Assembly (NCBI GenBank): GCA_947453945.1
Contig: CANGJB010000028.1
Span: forward strand, 1-36,998
Direction of reading: 5' to 3'
DNA: 36,998 nt
Source of the DNA: Sphingomonadaceae bacterium
GTDB lineage: Bacteria > Pseudomonadota > Alphaproteobacteria > Sphingomonadales > Sphingomonadaceae
A model generated the notes under the pieces. That model was not told the DNA's origin, ran no database searches, and was given only the letters and a program-made list of their open reading frames with translations. Position 1 is the first letter of the stretch. Every line of letters begins with the position of its first letter. Of the stretch, positions 24,351 through 32,541 are shown in pieces. A program made the translations under genes and the position numbers.

Positions 24351-25307
24351 ATGCCGCCCAGCCTCTCGGATATTGCCGCCTCGCCCGATCACTATCTCCA
24401 TTCCTTCGATGGCGCGGACGGCGTGATCGTAGCAATGGACAGCGCGGCTTATGCGCGGTCGATCTTTCTGGATGCGCGGATATCGCCCGCCAGCGAGGAG
24501 GCTTTGCGTGTTCCCGCCGCTGCGCTGGCCGAGGCCGCGCCGCGGGCGCAGACCACCGCGTGGATCTTCCACGTGGCCCATTGCGGCTCCACCCTGCTTG
24601 CCCGTGCGCTGGAGGCGATGTCTGGCGGCCTCGTGCTGCGTGAGCCGATGGCTCTGCGCCAGCTGGCCTTCGCGCCCGATCCTGCACGCCTCGCGCTCGT
24701 GCTCGCTATGCTGGGGCGGCGTTATGGCGGGGATGCGCCGACGCTCGTGAAGGCCAATGTTCCGGTCAATGCGCTGCTGCCGGCGATCCTTGCGGCCGAT
24801 CCGGCGGCACCAGCGTTGTTCCTGCATCTGGGCCTTGAGGACTATGCGCTGGCCGTTCTGCGCAGCCCGCAGCACCGCGGCTGGGTGCACGAGATGGCCG
24901 CGCGCTTTGCAGACGCGCCGGCGGGGGCGGGCGATGCCGCCAGCCTTGCCGCACTGTGGCTATGGCAGATGCGCGCCTTCGCCGCCGCGCTCGATGCGAT
25001 GCCGCAGGCCGCCACGCTGAATGCCGAACGTTTCTATGCCGATCCCGCAGCCACGCTCGCCGCTCTGGCCCCGCGCCTTGGCCGCCCAGCTGATGGCGCC
25101 CGCATTGCGCAAGTGGTGCAAGGCCCGCTGTTCAGCACGTATTCCAAGCGTCCCGGGGTTGCATTCGACAACACCGCTCGCCTCGAACGCAAGGCTGCGC
25201 TTGCGCACGAACTGGCGGCTGAGCTTGCGGAAGTCCGCGCACTTGCGCAGCGCGCTGTGCCAGATCTGGCCGCGCTGGAAGCGCGCACCGCCGCCGCCGC
25301 AGTCTGA
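24351..25307 (+). CDS. sulfotransferase-like P-loop protein
   Basis: This 318-residue protein has a sulfotransferase-type phosphosulfate-binding loop, HCGSTLLARAL at residues 77-87, preceded by the hydrophobic strand TTAWIFHV and followed by LREPMALRQL, as in sulfotransferase-family proteins. The rest is Ala-rich and mostly helical, ending with a coiled region. There is no signal peptide, so it is cytosolic. It would transfer a sulfuryl group from PAPS, but the acceptor is unknown and the fold is shared with other P-loop kinases. The ATG at 24351 lacks a ribosome site. It is divergent from the 2OG dioxygenase, and the pair may act on a common substrate. Confidence 0.75.
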   Translation: MPPSLSDIAASPDHYLHSFDGADGVIVAMDSAAYARSIFLDARISPASEEALRVPAAALAEAAPRAQTTAWIFHVAHCGSTLLARALEAMSGGLVLREPMALRQLAFAPDPARLALVLAMLGRRYGGDAPTLVKANVPVNALLPAILAADPAAPALFLHLGLEDYALAVLRSPQHRGWVHEMAARFADAPAGAGDAASLAALWLWQMRAFAAALDAMPQAATLNAERFYADPAATLAALAPRLGRPADGARIAQVVQGPLFSTYSKRPGVAFDNTARLERKAALAHELAAELAEVRALAQRAVPDLAALEARTAAAAV

Positions 25308-25358
25308 TCAAGCGGTCTGAAAAGAAACCGATTCGGTCAATTTCGAGGCATTGCGGGC

Positions 25359-25387
25359 TTGAGAGCGGCCTGCTTGCGGCATAGCCT
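25359..25387 (+). promoter_or_regulatory. predicted promoter of the second S9 peptidase gene
   Basis: TTGAGA (25359-25364) and TAGCCT (25382-25387) are 17 bp apart, 31 nt before the ATG. The form is close to the promoter predicted for the S9A gene at 18676-18704. Confidence 0.42.
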
Positions 25388-25418
25388 GCGCTGATGTGAA
25401 ACGAAGCGCGGGGGCGTC

Positions 25419-27413
25419 ATGAAAACAGGACTGGTTGGCGGGGCGGGGTGGTTGGCGGCCAAAGGGTTGCTGATCGGCCTTGCGCTGACGCTGGCGCCTG
25501 CAGCGGCTCTTGCTGCCGATCCTGCCGTGCCCGCGCCTGCCGGGGCACAGCCGGACAAGATCCCCACGGCCATCCTTTCGCAGCTGCCCTTCCTGTCAGG
25601 CCCCCGGCTTTCCCCCGATGGCACGCACATCGCCGCTTATGTGACGATGAAGGGTCAAAAGCTGCTGGGCATCTTCATGCCGGCGACAGGCAATACCAAG
25701 CTGATCAACACCGGCCAGGATCTCGATATCAACTGGTTCCGCTGGGCGGGCAACAATCGCATGCTGTTCAGCGTGGGCAAGACGGTGAACTGGGAAGGGG
25801 ACGATGCGTGGCAGACGCGGCTGATCGCCTATGATCTGGCCACCGACAAGCAGATCTTCATCGGCGGCAAGACCGAGGGGCTGATCGGGGACGATGTGCT
25901 GTGGATCGATCCGGAAGGCCAATCCCTCCTCCTCGCCTTCCAGCAGACGATCTACGACTATCCCAGCGTCTCGCGCATCGAACTTGCCAGCAACAAGGCG
26001 AAGCAGATCGTCGCGCCGCGCGATGGGCTGTGGGACTGGTACGCCGACGACAAGGGCGTGGTCCGCGCCGGTTTCGTGTTTGGCGACAGCAACTGGAAGA
26101 TGATTTACCGCACCAAGGACGGTGAGGGCTTTCGCACCGTGGTGCGCGCCGACAACGAAGATAATGAGGCCGGTTTCGATGCCTTCCGCATCTATCAGGG
26201 CACCGACGAAGGCTACCGGATCATGCTCAACGAGGCGACCGGGCGCTATGCGCTGTGGCGCTTCAACTTCGCCACGCGCAAGCGTGGCGAGATGGTGTTC
26301 GAGGCGCCGGGCGTAGATATCGACGATTTCGACACGCAGCTTGATGGCGCCAATCTTTACGCAGCCTGGTTCACCGATGATCGCCCGCGCGCGCACTGGT
26401 TCGATGCCGATCTCGCCAAGGTGCAGGAGGCGATCGACAAGGCGGTGGCGGGTGCGGTTGGCGACAGGATGGCCACGATCGTTAGCTATTCGCGCGACCG
26501 CGCGCGCATGCTTGTCCATATCGGCGGGTCCAACGATCCGGGCCGCTTTTACGTGTTCGACCGGGATGCCGGGATCATGCAGCTGTTCGCGCAGGCCAAC
26601 GAGAAGCTGAAGCCCGCGCAGCTGACGACCACGCGCTACACCACCTACAAATCGCGCGATGGGCTGGATCTGCCCGCCTACCTAACCCTGCCCCGGGGGC
26701 GCGAGGCGAAGAACCTCCCGCTGGTCATCCTGCCCCACGGCGGACCTTATGATGTGCGCGACGATGGCACCTTTGATGTCGAAGTGCAGTTCCTCGCCAA
26801 TCGCGGCTATGCCGTGCTTCAGCCTGAGTTTCGCGGCTCGGGCGGCTATGGCAAGGCGTTCTATGCCAAGGGCGAGGGCCAGTGGGGGCGCGCCATGCAG
26901 GACGATCTCGATGACGGGATGGACTGGCTGGCAAAGCAGGGCACCATCGATCCGAAGCGGGTGTGCATCGTCGGCAGTTCCTATGGTGGCTATGCGGCGC
27001 TGTGGGGCGCGGTGCGCAATCCGGAGCGCTATCGCTGCGCCGCCAGTTTTGCAGGCATTTCCGATCTGAAGCGCCAGCTCAAGTACCAGATCGCCTTCAA
27101 GATATCGAAGCGCTACCGCAAGGATTGGCGCAAGACGGTGCAGGGCGAGGAGACGTTTGATCTCGCCACCGTCTCGCCGCTCTTTGCAATCGACAAGCTC
27201 ACAGTGCCGCTGCTCATCGCCCACGGCGATGCGGACCAGCGCGTGCCCTACAAGCAGTCCAAGCTCTATGCCGATGCGCTGGCCAAGGCGGGCAAACCTT
27301 ATGAATTCATCACGCTGAAGGGCGAGGGCCACGGGTTCTCGAGCGATGCCAACCAGCAGCTCTGGCTCGACAAGCTGGAAGCCTTCCTGACGAAGTATAA
27401 CCCGGCGTCCTGA
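25419..27413 (+). CDS. secreted S9 family peptidase (acylaminoacyl-peptidase/DPP IV-like)
   Basis: This 664-residue serine peptidase has a signal peptide (to about residue 33), a WD40-like/TolB-type propeller (FLSGPRLSPDGTHIAAYV onward, to about 395) and a C-terminal S9 hydrolase domain. The catalytic Ser521 sits in GSSYGG, Asp606 in HGDADQRVP and His638 in GEGHGF. HGGPYDVRD is the oxyanion-region motif. It would remove dipeptides or acylated residues from peptides in the periplasm. It is followed after 40 nt by a secreted amidohydrolase that may complete peptide breakdown. Confidence 0.93.
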   Translation: MKTGLVGGAGWLAAKGLLIGLALTLAPAAALAADPAVPAPAGAQPDKIPTAILSQLPFLSGPRLSPDGTHIAAYVTMKGQKLLGIFMPATGNTKLINTGQDLDINWFRWAGNNRMLFSVGKTVNWEGDDAWQTRLIAYDLATDKQIFIGGKTEGLIGDDVLWIDPEGQSLLLAFQQTIYDYPSVSRIELASNKAKQIVAPRDGLWDWYADDKGVVRAGFVFGDSNWKMIYRTKDGEGFRTVVRADNEDNEAGFDAFRIYQGTDEGYRIMLNEATGRYALWRFNFATRKRGEMVFEAPGVDIDDFDTQLDGANLYAAWFTDDRPRAHWFDADLAKVQEAIDKAVAGAVGDRMATIVSYSRDRARMLVHIGGSNDPGRFYVFDRDAGIMQLFAQANEKLKPAQLTTTRYTTYKSRDGLDLPAYLTLPRGREAKNLPLVILPHGGPYDVRDDGTFDVEVQFLANRGYAVLQPEFRGSGGYGKAFYAKGEGQWGRAMQDDLDDGMDWLAKQGTIDPKRVCIVGSSYGGYAALWGAVRNPERYRCAASFAGISDLKRQLKYQIAFKISKRYRKDWRKTVQGEETFDLATVSPLFAIDKLTVPLLIAHGDADQRVPYKQSKLYADALAKAGKPYEFITLKGEGHGFSSDANQQLWLDKLEAFLTKYNPAS

Positions 27414-27453
27414 CGTCTCGCCAAGGCGCTGCGGATCGGGCAGGATGATGCGC

Positions 27454-28740
27454 ATGAACCGCACCATCCTTGCCGCCACCCTCGTGCTCGCCGCTGCCGG
27501 CAGCGCCCATGCCGAAACGCTTTATGTCCGCGCGGGCCATCTCGTCGATCCGGAAGCGGGCGCGGTGCTGGGCGCGCGGCTGCTGCGGGTGGAAGATGGC
27601 CGCGTTGCCGCCGTCCTGCCCGATGGCCCAAATGCACCGTCTCTGCCGGATGGCGCGAAGCTGGTGGACTGGTCGGCCTTCACCGTCTTGCCCGGCCTGA
27701 TCGATTGCCACGTCCATCTGGCGGACACCGGGCAGACTTCCAACGTCGCCGAGCCGCTGCTCCATTCGGCGATGGAGATTGCTTTTATCGGCGCGCGCAA
27801 TGCCCGCGATACGCTGATGGCTGGCTTCACCACGGTCCACGATGTCGGGTCTTTCCGCGCCTTTGCCGATGTGGAGCTGCGCGATGCGATCAATCGCGGT
27901 GATGTGGCGGGCCCGCGCATGCAGGCCGTCGGCGCCTATGTCACCGTGCCGGGCGGGGGCGGAGAAGTCACCGGGTTTTCGCCCGATGTGCGCGTTCCGG
28001 ACGACATGCGCGCCGGCGTGGTGACCGATGCGGCGGACGCGCGCGCCAAGGTGAACTACCTGTTTCAGCACGGCGCCGATTCCATCAAGCTGATCGCGAC
28101 CGGCGCGGTGCTCGCCACCGGCACCGAAGCAGGCCAGCAGGAACTGACCGAGGACGAGATGCGCGCTGCGGTTGAAGTCGCCGCCGCGCGGCATTCGTGG
28201 GTGACGGCCCATGCCCACGGCGCGGGCGGGATCAAGTCCGCGATCCGTGCCGGGGTCCGCGCGATCGAACATGCCAGCCTGATCGACGATGAAGGCATCG
28301 CCCTCGCCAAGGCCAAGGGCGTCTGGCTGGATATGGATATCTACAACGGCGACTACATTGCCGAGGTTGGCCGGCGCGAGAAGTGGCCGGAGAACTACTT
28401 GCGCAAGAACGACGAGACGACCGACGCGCAGCGCGTGGGCTTCCGCAAGGCGGTGAAGGCCGGCGCGAAAATCTCGTTCGGCACCGATGCCGGCGTCTAT
28501 CCGCACGGCCAGAACGCGCGGCAGTTTGCGTATATGGTGCGCTTCGGGATGACGCCGATGCAGGCGATTCAGGCCGCCACCACCAGTGCGGCGGAGCTGA
28601 TGGGCTGGAGCAAGGATGTCGGTGCACTATCGCCCGGCCATTTTGCCGACATGGTCGCGGTACCCGGCGATCCCACCGCCGACATCGCGGTGCTCACCCG
28701 CGTCGCCCACGTGATGAAGGGCGGCGAAGTGGTGCGCTGA
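27454..28740 (+). CDS. secreted metal-dependent amidohydrolase (imidazolonepropionase/Xaa-Pro dipeptidase-like)
   Basis: This 428-residue TIM-barrel amidohydrolase has a signal peptide (to about residue 20) and a binuclear metal site: His86 and His88 (DCHVHL), Lys212 (SIKL, likely carboxylated), His253/His255 (AHAHG), His273 (EHAS) and Asp345 (GTDAG). This arrangement fits the group of secreted prolidase-like enzymes, with known members cleaving Xaa-Pro, Xaa-Arg or Xaa-Lys dipeptides. The ATG at 27454 is favoured over those at 27445 and 27448 because AGGA then has proper spacing. Position directly after the S9 peptidase supports a dipeptide substrate. Confidence 0.9.
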   Translation: MNRTILAATLVLAAAGSAHAETLYVRAGHLVDPEAGAVLGARLLRVEDGRVAAVLPDGPNAPSLPDGAKLVDWSAFTVLPGLIDCHVHLADTGQTSNVAEPLLHSAMEIAFIGARNARDTLMAGFTTVHDVGSFRAFADVELRDAINRGDVAGPRMQAVGAYVTVPGGGGEVTGFSPDVRVPDDMRAGVVTDAADARAKVNYLFQHGADSIKLIATGAVLATGTEAGQQELTEDEMRAAVEVAAARHSWVTAHAHGAGGIKSAIRAGVRAIEHASLIDDEGIALAKAKGVWLDMDIYNGDYIAEVGRREKWPENYLRKNDETTDAQRVGFRKAVKAGAKISFGTDAGVYPHGQNARQFAYMVRFGMTPMQAIQAATTSAAELMGWSKDVGALSPGHFADMVAVPGDPTADIAVLTRVAHVMKGGEVVR

Positions 28741-28812
28741 GCACTTTTGCTGGGCGCGCGCACCATCGCTTTGCCCTATCCTCGGCGCAGATGAGGATCG
28801 AGGGAGAGCTTG

Positions 28813-30570
28813 ATGCATGACGTGATCATCCGCGGCGGCAGGATCGTCGATGGTTCGGGCGCGGCGCCCTATGTTGGCGATATCGCCTTCAAGGACGGGG
28901 TGATCACCGAGGTCGGCCCCGGCATCTCCGGCACGGCGGCGCGCGAAATCGATGCCGAGGGCCACATCGTCACGCCCGGCTGGGTCGATATTCACACGCA
29001 CTACGATGGCCAGGTCAGCTGGGACGACGAGCTGGCGCCTTCCTCTCACAACGGCGTGACGACCGTCGTCATGGGCAATTGCGGCGTGGGCTTTGCGCCG
29101 GTGCGGCCTGGGCAGGAAAAGGAACTGATCGAGCTGATGGAGGGGGTCGAGGACATCCCCGGCACCGCGCTTTACGAAGGGATCGAATGGGGCCGCTGGG
29201 AGAGCTTCCCCGAATACCTGGACTACATCGCCTCCCGCCAATACGCGATCGATGTGGGCGCGCAGATCGCGCACGGCGCGGTGCGTTATTACGCGATGGG
29301 CGAGCGCGGGCGGACCAACGAGGACGCAAGCCCCGAAGAGATCGAGCGCATTGCCGATCTGGTGGAAGAAGCCATCGCGGCGGGCGCCGTGGGCTTTTCC
29401 ACCTCGCGCACCATCGGCCACCGCGCGCTGTGGGGCGAGCCGGTGCCCGGCACCTTCGCGCCGGAAGAGGAACTGCTCGCCATCGCGCGGCGCTTCAGGA
29501 AGCTTGGCAAAGGGGTGATCGAGGCGATCCCGGCGGGCACGGTCGGCAAGCTTGAAGCCTTGGGCGGGGAACGCAGCGAGCCGCTGGCGGAGCTCGACCT
29601 GTTTCGCCGCATCTCGGAGGAAAGTGGGCGGCCTCTGACCTTCACGCTGGTGGAAATCCGCGAGTATGCGCCCGATCTGTGGCGGCAGATGCTGGACCGC
29701 TGCCGCGAAGCCAATGCAGGCGGCGCGCACCTTTTCCCGCAAGTGCCATCGCGCATCATCGGCTTCATCCACGGGCTCAGCAGCTATCACGCCTTCATGC
29801 GCCGGCCGACTTACCTTGAGAAACTGGCGCACTTGCCGCTGGCCGAGCGGGTTCAGGCGATGCGCGATCCGGCCATCAAGGAGCAGATCCTTTCGGAGTG
29901 CGATGTGCCGCATGAGGCGCCGGGATCGATGCAGAACGTGTACGGCCTGTTCCGGCGGGGTGCGGCCAGCCTCTATCCGCTGACCGAGCCGATCAATCTG
30001 GAGGCCGAGAAGTCCGCCTCTATCGGGGCGAAGGCCAAGGCGGCGGGGCGCGACGCGCTGGAATATCTCTACGACGCGATGCTGGAGGACGAGGGGCGCA
30101 GCTTCCAGGCGCTGACGCGCGACAATCAGCCCAAAAGCCTTGCCGTGCTGGAAGAGATGCTGCGCCACCCCGACACCGTGACGGGCCTAAGCGACGCGGG
30201 CGCCCATGTGACGCTGATCTGCGATGCGACGATGCCCACCACCCAGCTCAGCTATTGGGCCCGCGACCGCAAGAGCGGGCCGACGCTGCCGCTGGAATTC
30301 CTTGTCCACAAGCAGACCGCGCGCAACGCCGCGCTGTATGGCTTCCATGATCGCGGCTTGCTGCAAGTGGGCAAGCGCGCCGATATCAACGTGATCGACT
30401 ATGCGGGCCTCACCGTTTCTCCCCATGTCGCCCACCACGATCTGCCTGCCGGTGGCACGCGGCTGATGCAGCCGGTCAAGGGCTACCGCGCGACGTTCTG
30501 CAACGGCGTGATGATCCGCGAGAACGATGCCGACACCGGTGCGCGGCCGGGTCGGCTGGTGCGGAGCTAG
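28813..30570 (+). CDS. N-acyl-D-amino-acid deacylase family protein
   Basis: This 585-residue amidohydrolase belongs to the D-aminoacylase (amidohydrolase 3) group. The metal motif is HTHYD with His61 and His63, then [11 protein letters not shown], a family signature, and a late SDAGAHV block carrying the catalytic Asp. There is no signal peptide. Members hydrolyse N-acyl-D-amino acids or, in related branches, other N-acylated or cyclic amides, so the substrate is not settled. GGGAGAG precedes the ATG at 28813. It follows the secreted amidohydrolase by 72 nt and could process products derived from D-amino-acid-containing peptides. Confidence 0.9.
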   Translation: MHDVIIRGGRIVDGSGAAPYVGDIAFKDGVITEVGPGISGTAAREIDAEGHIVTPGWVDIHTHYDGQVSWDDELAPSSHNGVTTVVMGNCGVGFAPVRPGQEKELIELMEGVEDIPGTALYEGIEWGRWESFPEYLDYIASRQYAIDVGAQIAHGAVRYYAMGERGRTNEDASPEEIERIADLVEEAIAAGAVGFSTSRTIGHRALWGEPVPGTFAPEEELLAIARRFRKLGKGVIEAIPAGTVGKLEALGGERSEPLAELDLFRRISEESGRPLTFTLVEIREYAPDLWRQMLDRCREANAGGAHLFPQVPSRIIGFIHGLSSYHAFMRRPTYLEKLAHLPLAERVQAMRDPAIKEQILSECDVPHEAPGSMQNVYGLFRRGAASLYPLTEPINLEAEKSASIGAKAKAAGRDALEYLYDAMLEDEGRSFQALTRDNQPKSLAVLEEMLRHPDTVTGLSDAGAHVTLICDATMPTTQLSYWARDRKSGPTLPLEFLVHKQTARNAALYGFHDRGLLQVGKRADINVIDYAGLTVSPHVAHHDLPAGGTRLMQPVKGYRATFCNGVMIRENDADTGARPGRLVRS

Positions 30571-30603
30571 GCTGGATCAGGGCGGGACGCTCACGCGCCT
30601 CGT

Positions 30604-31440
30604 TCAAGCCAATCCCGCCACCTCCGCGCTCAGGTCCGCAACGCGCAGTTCGGCCTCTCGCGTCTGTCCGCCGAGTTCGAGGAAGCGGCGCATCTGCGTG
30701 CGGGCGGTGTCCGAGAAGAGGACGGTCTGGAACAGGCCGGATTCGATCTTGCAGCCTTCTTCGAGCGGGAGGGCGGAGGCTTCGATGGATTGCTTGGCGA
30801 TGCGCACAGCTTCGGGCGGGAAGCTGGCGATGCGCTGCGCGAGCGCGGAGACGTGGGCTTCGATCTGGTCTGCGGGGAGCGCGCGGTTGAGCCAGCCCCA
30901 TTTTTCGGCGGTTTCGGCATCGAGATCGTTCGCGCCCAGGATCACTTCCATTGCACGGGCGCGGCCGATCAGGCGGGGGAGGCGCTGGGTGCCGGTGCCG
31001 CCGGGGATGATGCCGATGGGCACTTCCATCTGGTTGATCACCGTTTTGTCGATTACGCCGAAGCGCATGTCGAAGCTCATCGCGAGTTCCGCTCCGCCGC
31101 CGCCGACGCGGCCTTCGATCTGGGCGATGGTGACCTTGTTCATGCGCTGAAAGCGGCTGCACATGTCATGATAGGTGTTGAGATCGCCGCTGGGCGGGGT
31201 CGGTGCATCGGCCATGGCAACGAGCAGCGCGACATCGAAATGCGCGAGGAAGAAATCGGGATCGGCGCTCTTGAGCACGAAGACGAGCGCGGCGGGATCG
31301 GCTTCGAGTTCGATGGCGAGCGCGGCGAGTTCACCGAACAAGTCTGCGGTGATGACGTTGATCGGCGGGGCATCGACCACGGCAGTGACGCGCGCGCCCT
31401 CCTGCTGGACGCGGAGCAGTTTGTAAGTGTCGTAGGCCAT
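30604..31440 (-). CDS. enoyl-CoA hydratase/isomerase family protein
   Basis: This 278-residue crotonase-fold protein has the oxyanion-hole segment IEGRVGGGGAELAMSFDMRFG and the MEVPIGIIPGGTGTQRLPRLIG segment, whose Glu and following GGTQ-like loop match hydratases. DPDFFLAHFDV replaces the usual AFCAGAD loop, so it is not a canonical fatty-acid oxidation enzyme and the CoA substrate is unknown. The ATG at 31440 has AGGAG upstream; the long frame above it to 31692 overlaps the DUF808 gene and is not real. It converges with the deacylase gene, 33 nt apart. Confidence 0.88.
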   Translation of the reverse strand: MAYDTYKLLRVQQEGARVTAVVDAPPINVITADLFGELAALAIELEADPAALVFVLKSADPDFFLAHFDVALLVAMADAPTPPSGDLNTYHDMCSRFQRMNKVTIAQIEGRVGGGGAELAMSFDMRFGVIDKTVINQMEVPIGIIPGGTGTQRLPRLIGRARAMEVILGANDLDAETAEKWGWLNRALPADQIEAHVSALAQRIASFPPEAVRIAKQSIEASALPLEEGCKIESGLFQTVLFSDTARTQMRRFLELGGQTREAELRVADLSAEVAGLA

Positions 31441-31511
31441 GATTTGGCTCCTCTCGGGCGGGGAGCATACCGGGGAACGGGGTGCGCGCAATGGGGCGGT
31501 GGTGGGCGCTT

Positions 31512-32402
31512 TCAGTGCGCCTTTGCGGGTTTCACCACATGCAGCGCGCCGACGATCACGGCGCCCAGCATCAGGCCGATAAGGCCGCAGATCATGACAT
31601 CGGCCAGCCATGCGGTGAAGCCGTGGTGCAGGCCAAGCCATTCGGCGGGATGCGCGCCCAGACTGTGGACCACGATCTGGCCGCCGACCCACAGCATGGC
31701 CGCCGTGCCGATCACGGTGAGGGCGGAGAGCACGCGTGGCATGGCGCGGACAAGGGCGCGGCCGAGGGCGCGCGTGGCACCGAAGCTGCGCTTGGCGAGG
31801 TTGAGGCCGATATCGTCCATCTTCACAATCAGGCCGACAGCGCCATAAACCGCGGCAGTGATCGCGATAGCGACGACCACCAGCGCGGCTGCGCGCAGGA
31901 CGAGGCCTTCTGCAGCCACTTCATTGAGCGCGATGACCATGATTTCGCCCGAGAGGATGAAATCGGTGCGGATCGCGCCCTTGATCATGGTGTCCTCATG
32001 ATCGGGCTCGACAAGCTCCTCGACCTCTTCGGCAAGGTCTTCCTTGTGGGTGAGCGCGTGGAGCACCTTTTCGGCGCCTTCGAAGCACAGGAACGCGCCG
32101 CCCGCCATGAGGATGGGCGTGATCGCCCAAGGCAGCAGCACCGAGAGTGCGAGGATGGCCGGGGTGATCACGATCAGTTTGTTGAACAGCGAGCCCCGGG
32201 CGATCCGCCAGATGATCGGCAGTTCGCGATCGGGCGTGAAGCCGGTGACGTAGTTGGGCGTGACGGCGGCATCATCGACGACCACGCCGGCCGACTTGAG
32301 CCCCGCCTTGCCGGCCGCCGCGCCGATATCATCGAGCGAAGCGGCGGCGAGTTTGGCGATCGTGGCGATATCGTCGAGAAGGGCAGCTAGTCCGCCGGGC
32401 AT
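31512..32402 (-). CDS. DUF808 family inner-membrane protein (YedI-like)
   Basis: This 296-residue membrane protein matches DUF808/YedI: MPGGLAALLDDIATIAKLAAASLDDIGAAA at the start (seen in pieces), GVVVDDAAVTPNYVTGF, ELPIIWRIARGSLFNKL, then several membrane helices and the acidic HKEDLAEEVEELVEPDHED loop. The function of the family is unknown. The ATG at 32402 has AGGA at proper distance. A strong hairpin between kup and this gene suggests separate transcription. A Fe-S or transport role would be speculation. Confidence 0.9.
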   Translation of the reverse strand: MPGGLAALLDDIATIAKLAAASLDDIGAAAGKAGLKSAGVVVDDAAVTPNYVTGFTPDRELPIIWRIARGSLFNKLIVITPAILALSVLLPWAITPILMAGGAFLCFEGAEKVLHALTHKEDLAEEVEELVEPDHEDTMIKGAIRTDFILSGEIMVIALNEVAAEGLVLRAAALVVVAIAITAAVYGAVGLIVKMDDIGLNLAKRSFGATRALGRALVRAMPRVLSALTVIGTAAMLWVGGQIVVHSLGAHPAEWLGLHHGFTAWLADVMICGLIGLMLGAVIVGALHVVKPAKAH

Positions 32403-32478
32403 TGGAATTCCTGCTGGTGCGCTGCCGCACGGTAGCGGGATGCCGGGGGAAAGGGCAAGCGGTGATACGCAGCAATGG

Positions 32479-32520
32479 AGGCCAGCGGCGACATCCTTTC
32501 GCGGAAGCCGCCGCTGGCCT
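32479..32520 (-). terminator. kup terminator hairpin
   Basis: Perfect 12-bp arms AGGCCAGCGGCG (32479-32490) and CGCCGCTGGCCT (32509-32520) enclose an 18-nt loop that can itself pair partly. The hairpin lies 21 nt after the kup stop and 77 nt before the DUF808 start. There is no U tract. Confidence 0.65.
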
Positions 32521-32541
32521 GCCAATTCAAGCCTCGCCGGG

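Noticed and set aside
28627..30168. 513-codon minus-strand frame opposite the D-aminoacylase gene
   Set aside because: Shadow frame; composition is abnormal and no motif is visible, while the plus strand encodes a complete enzyme.
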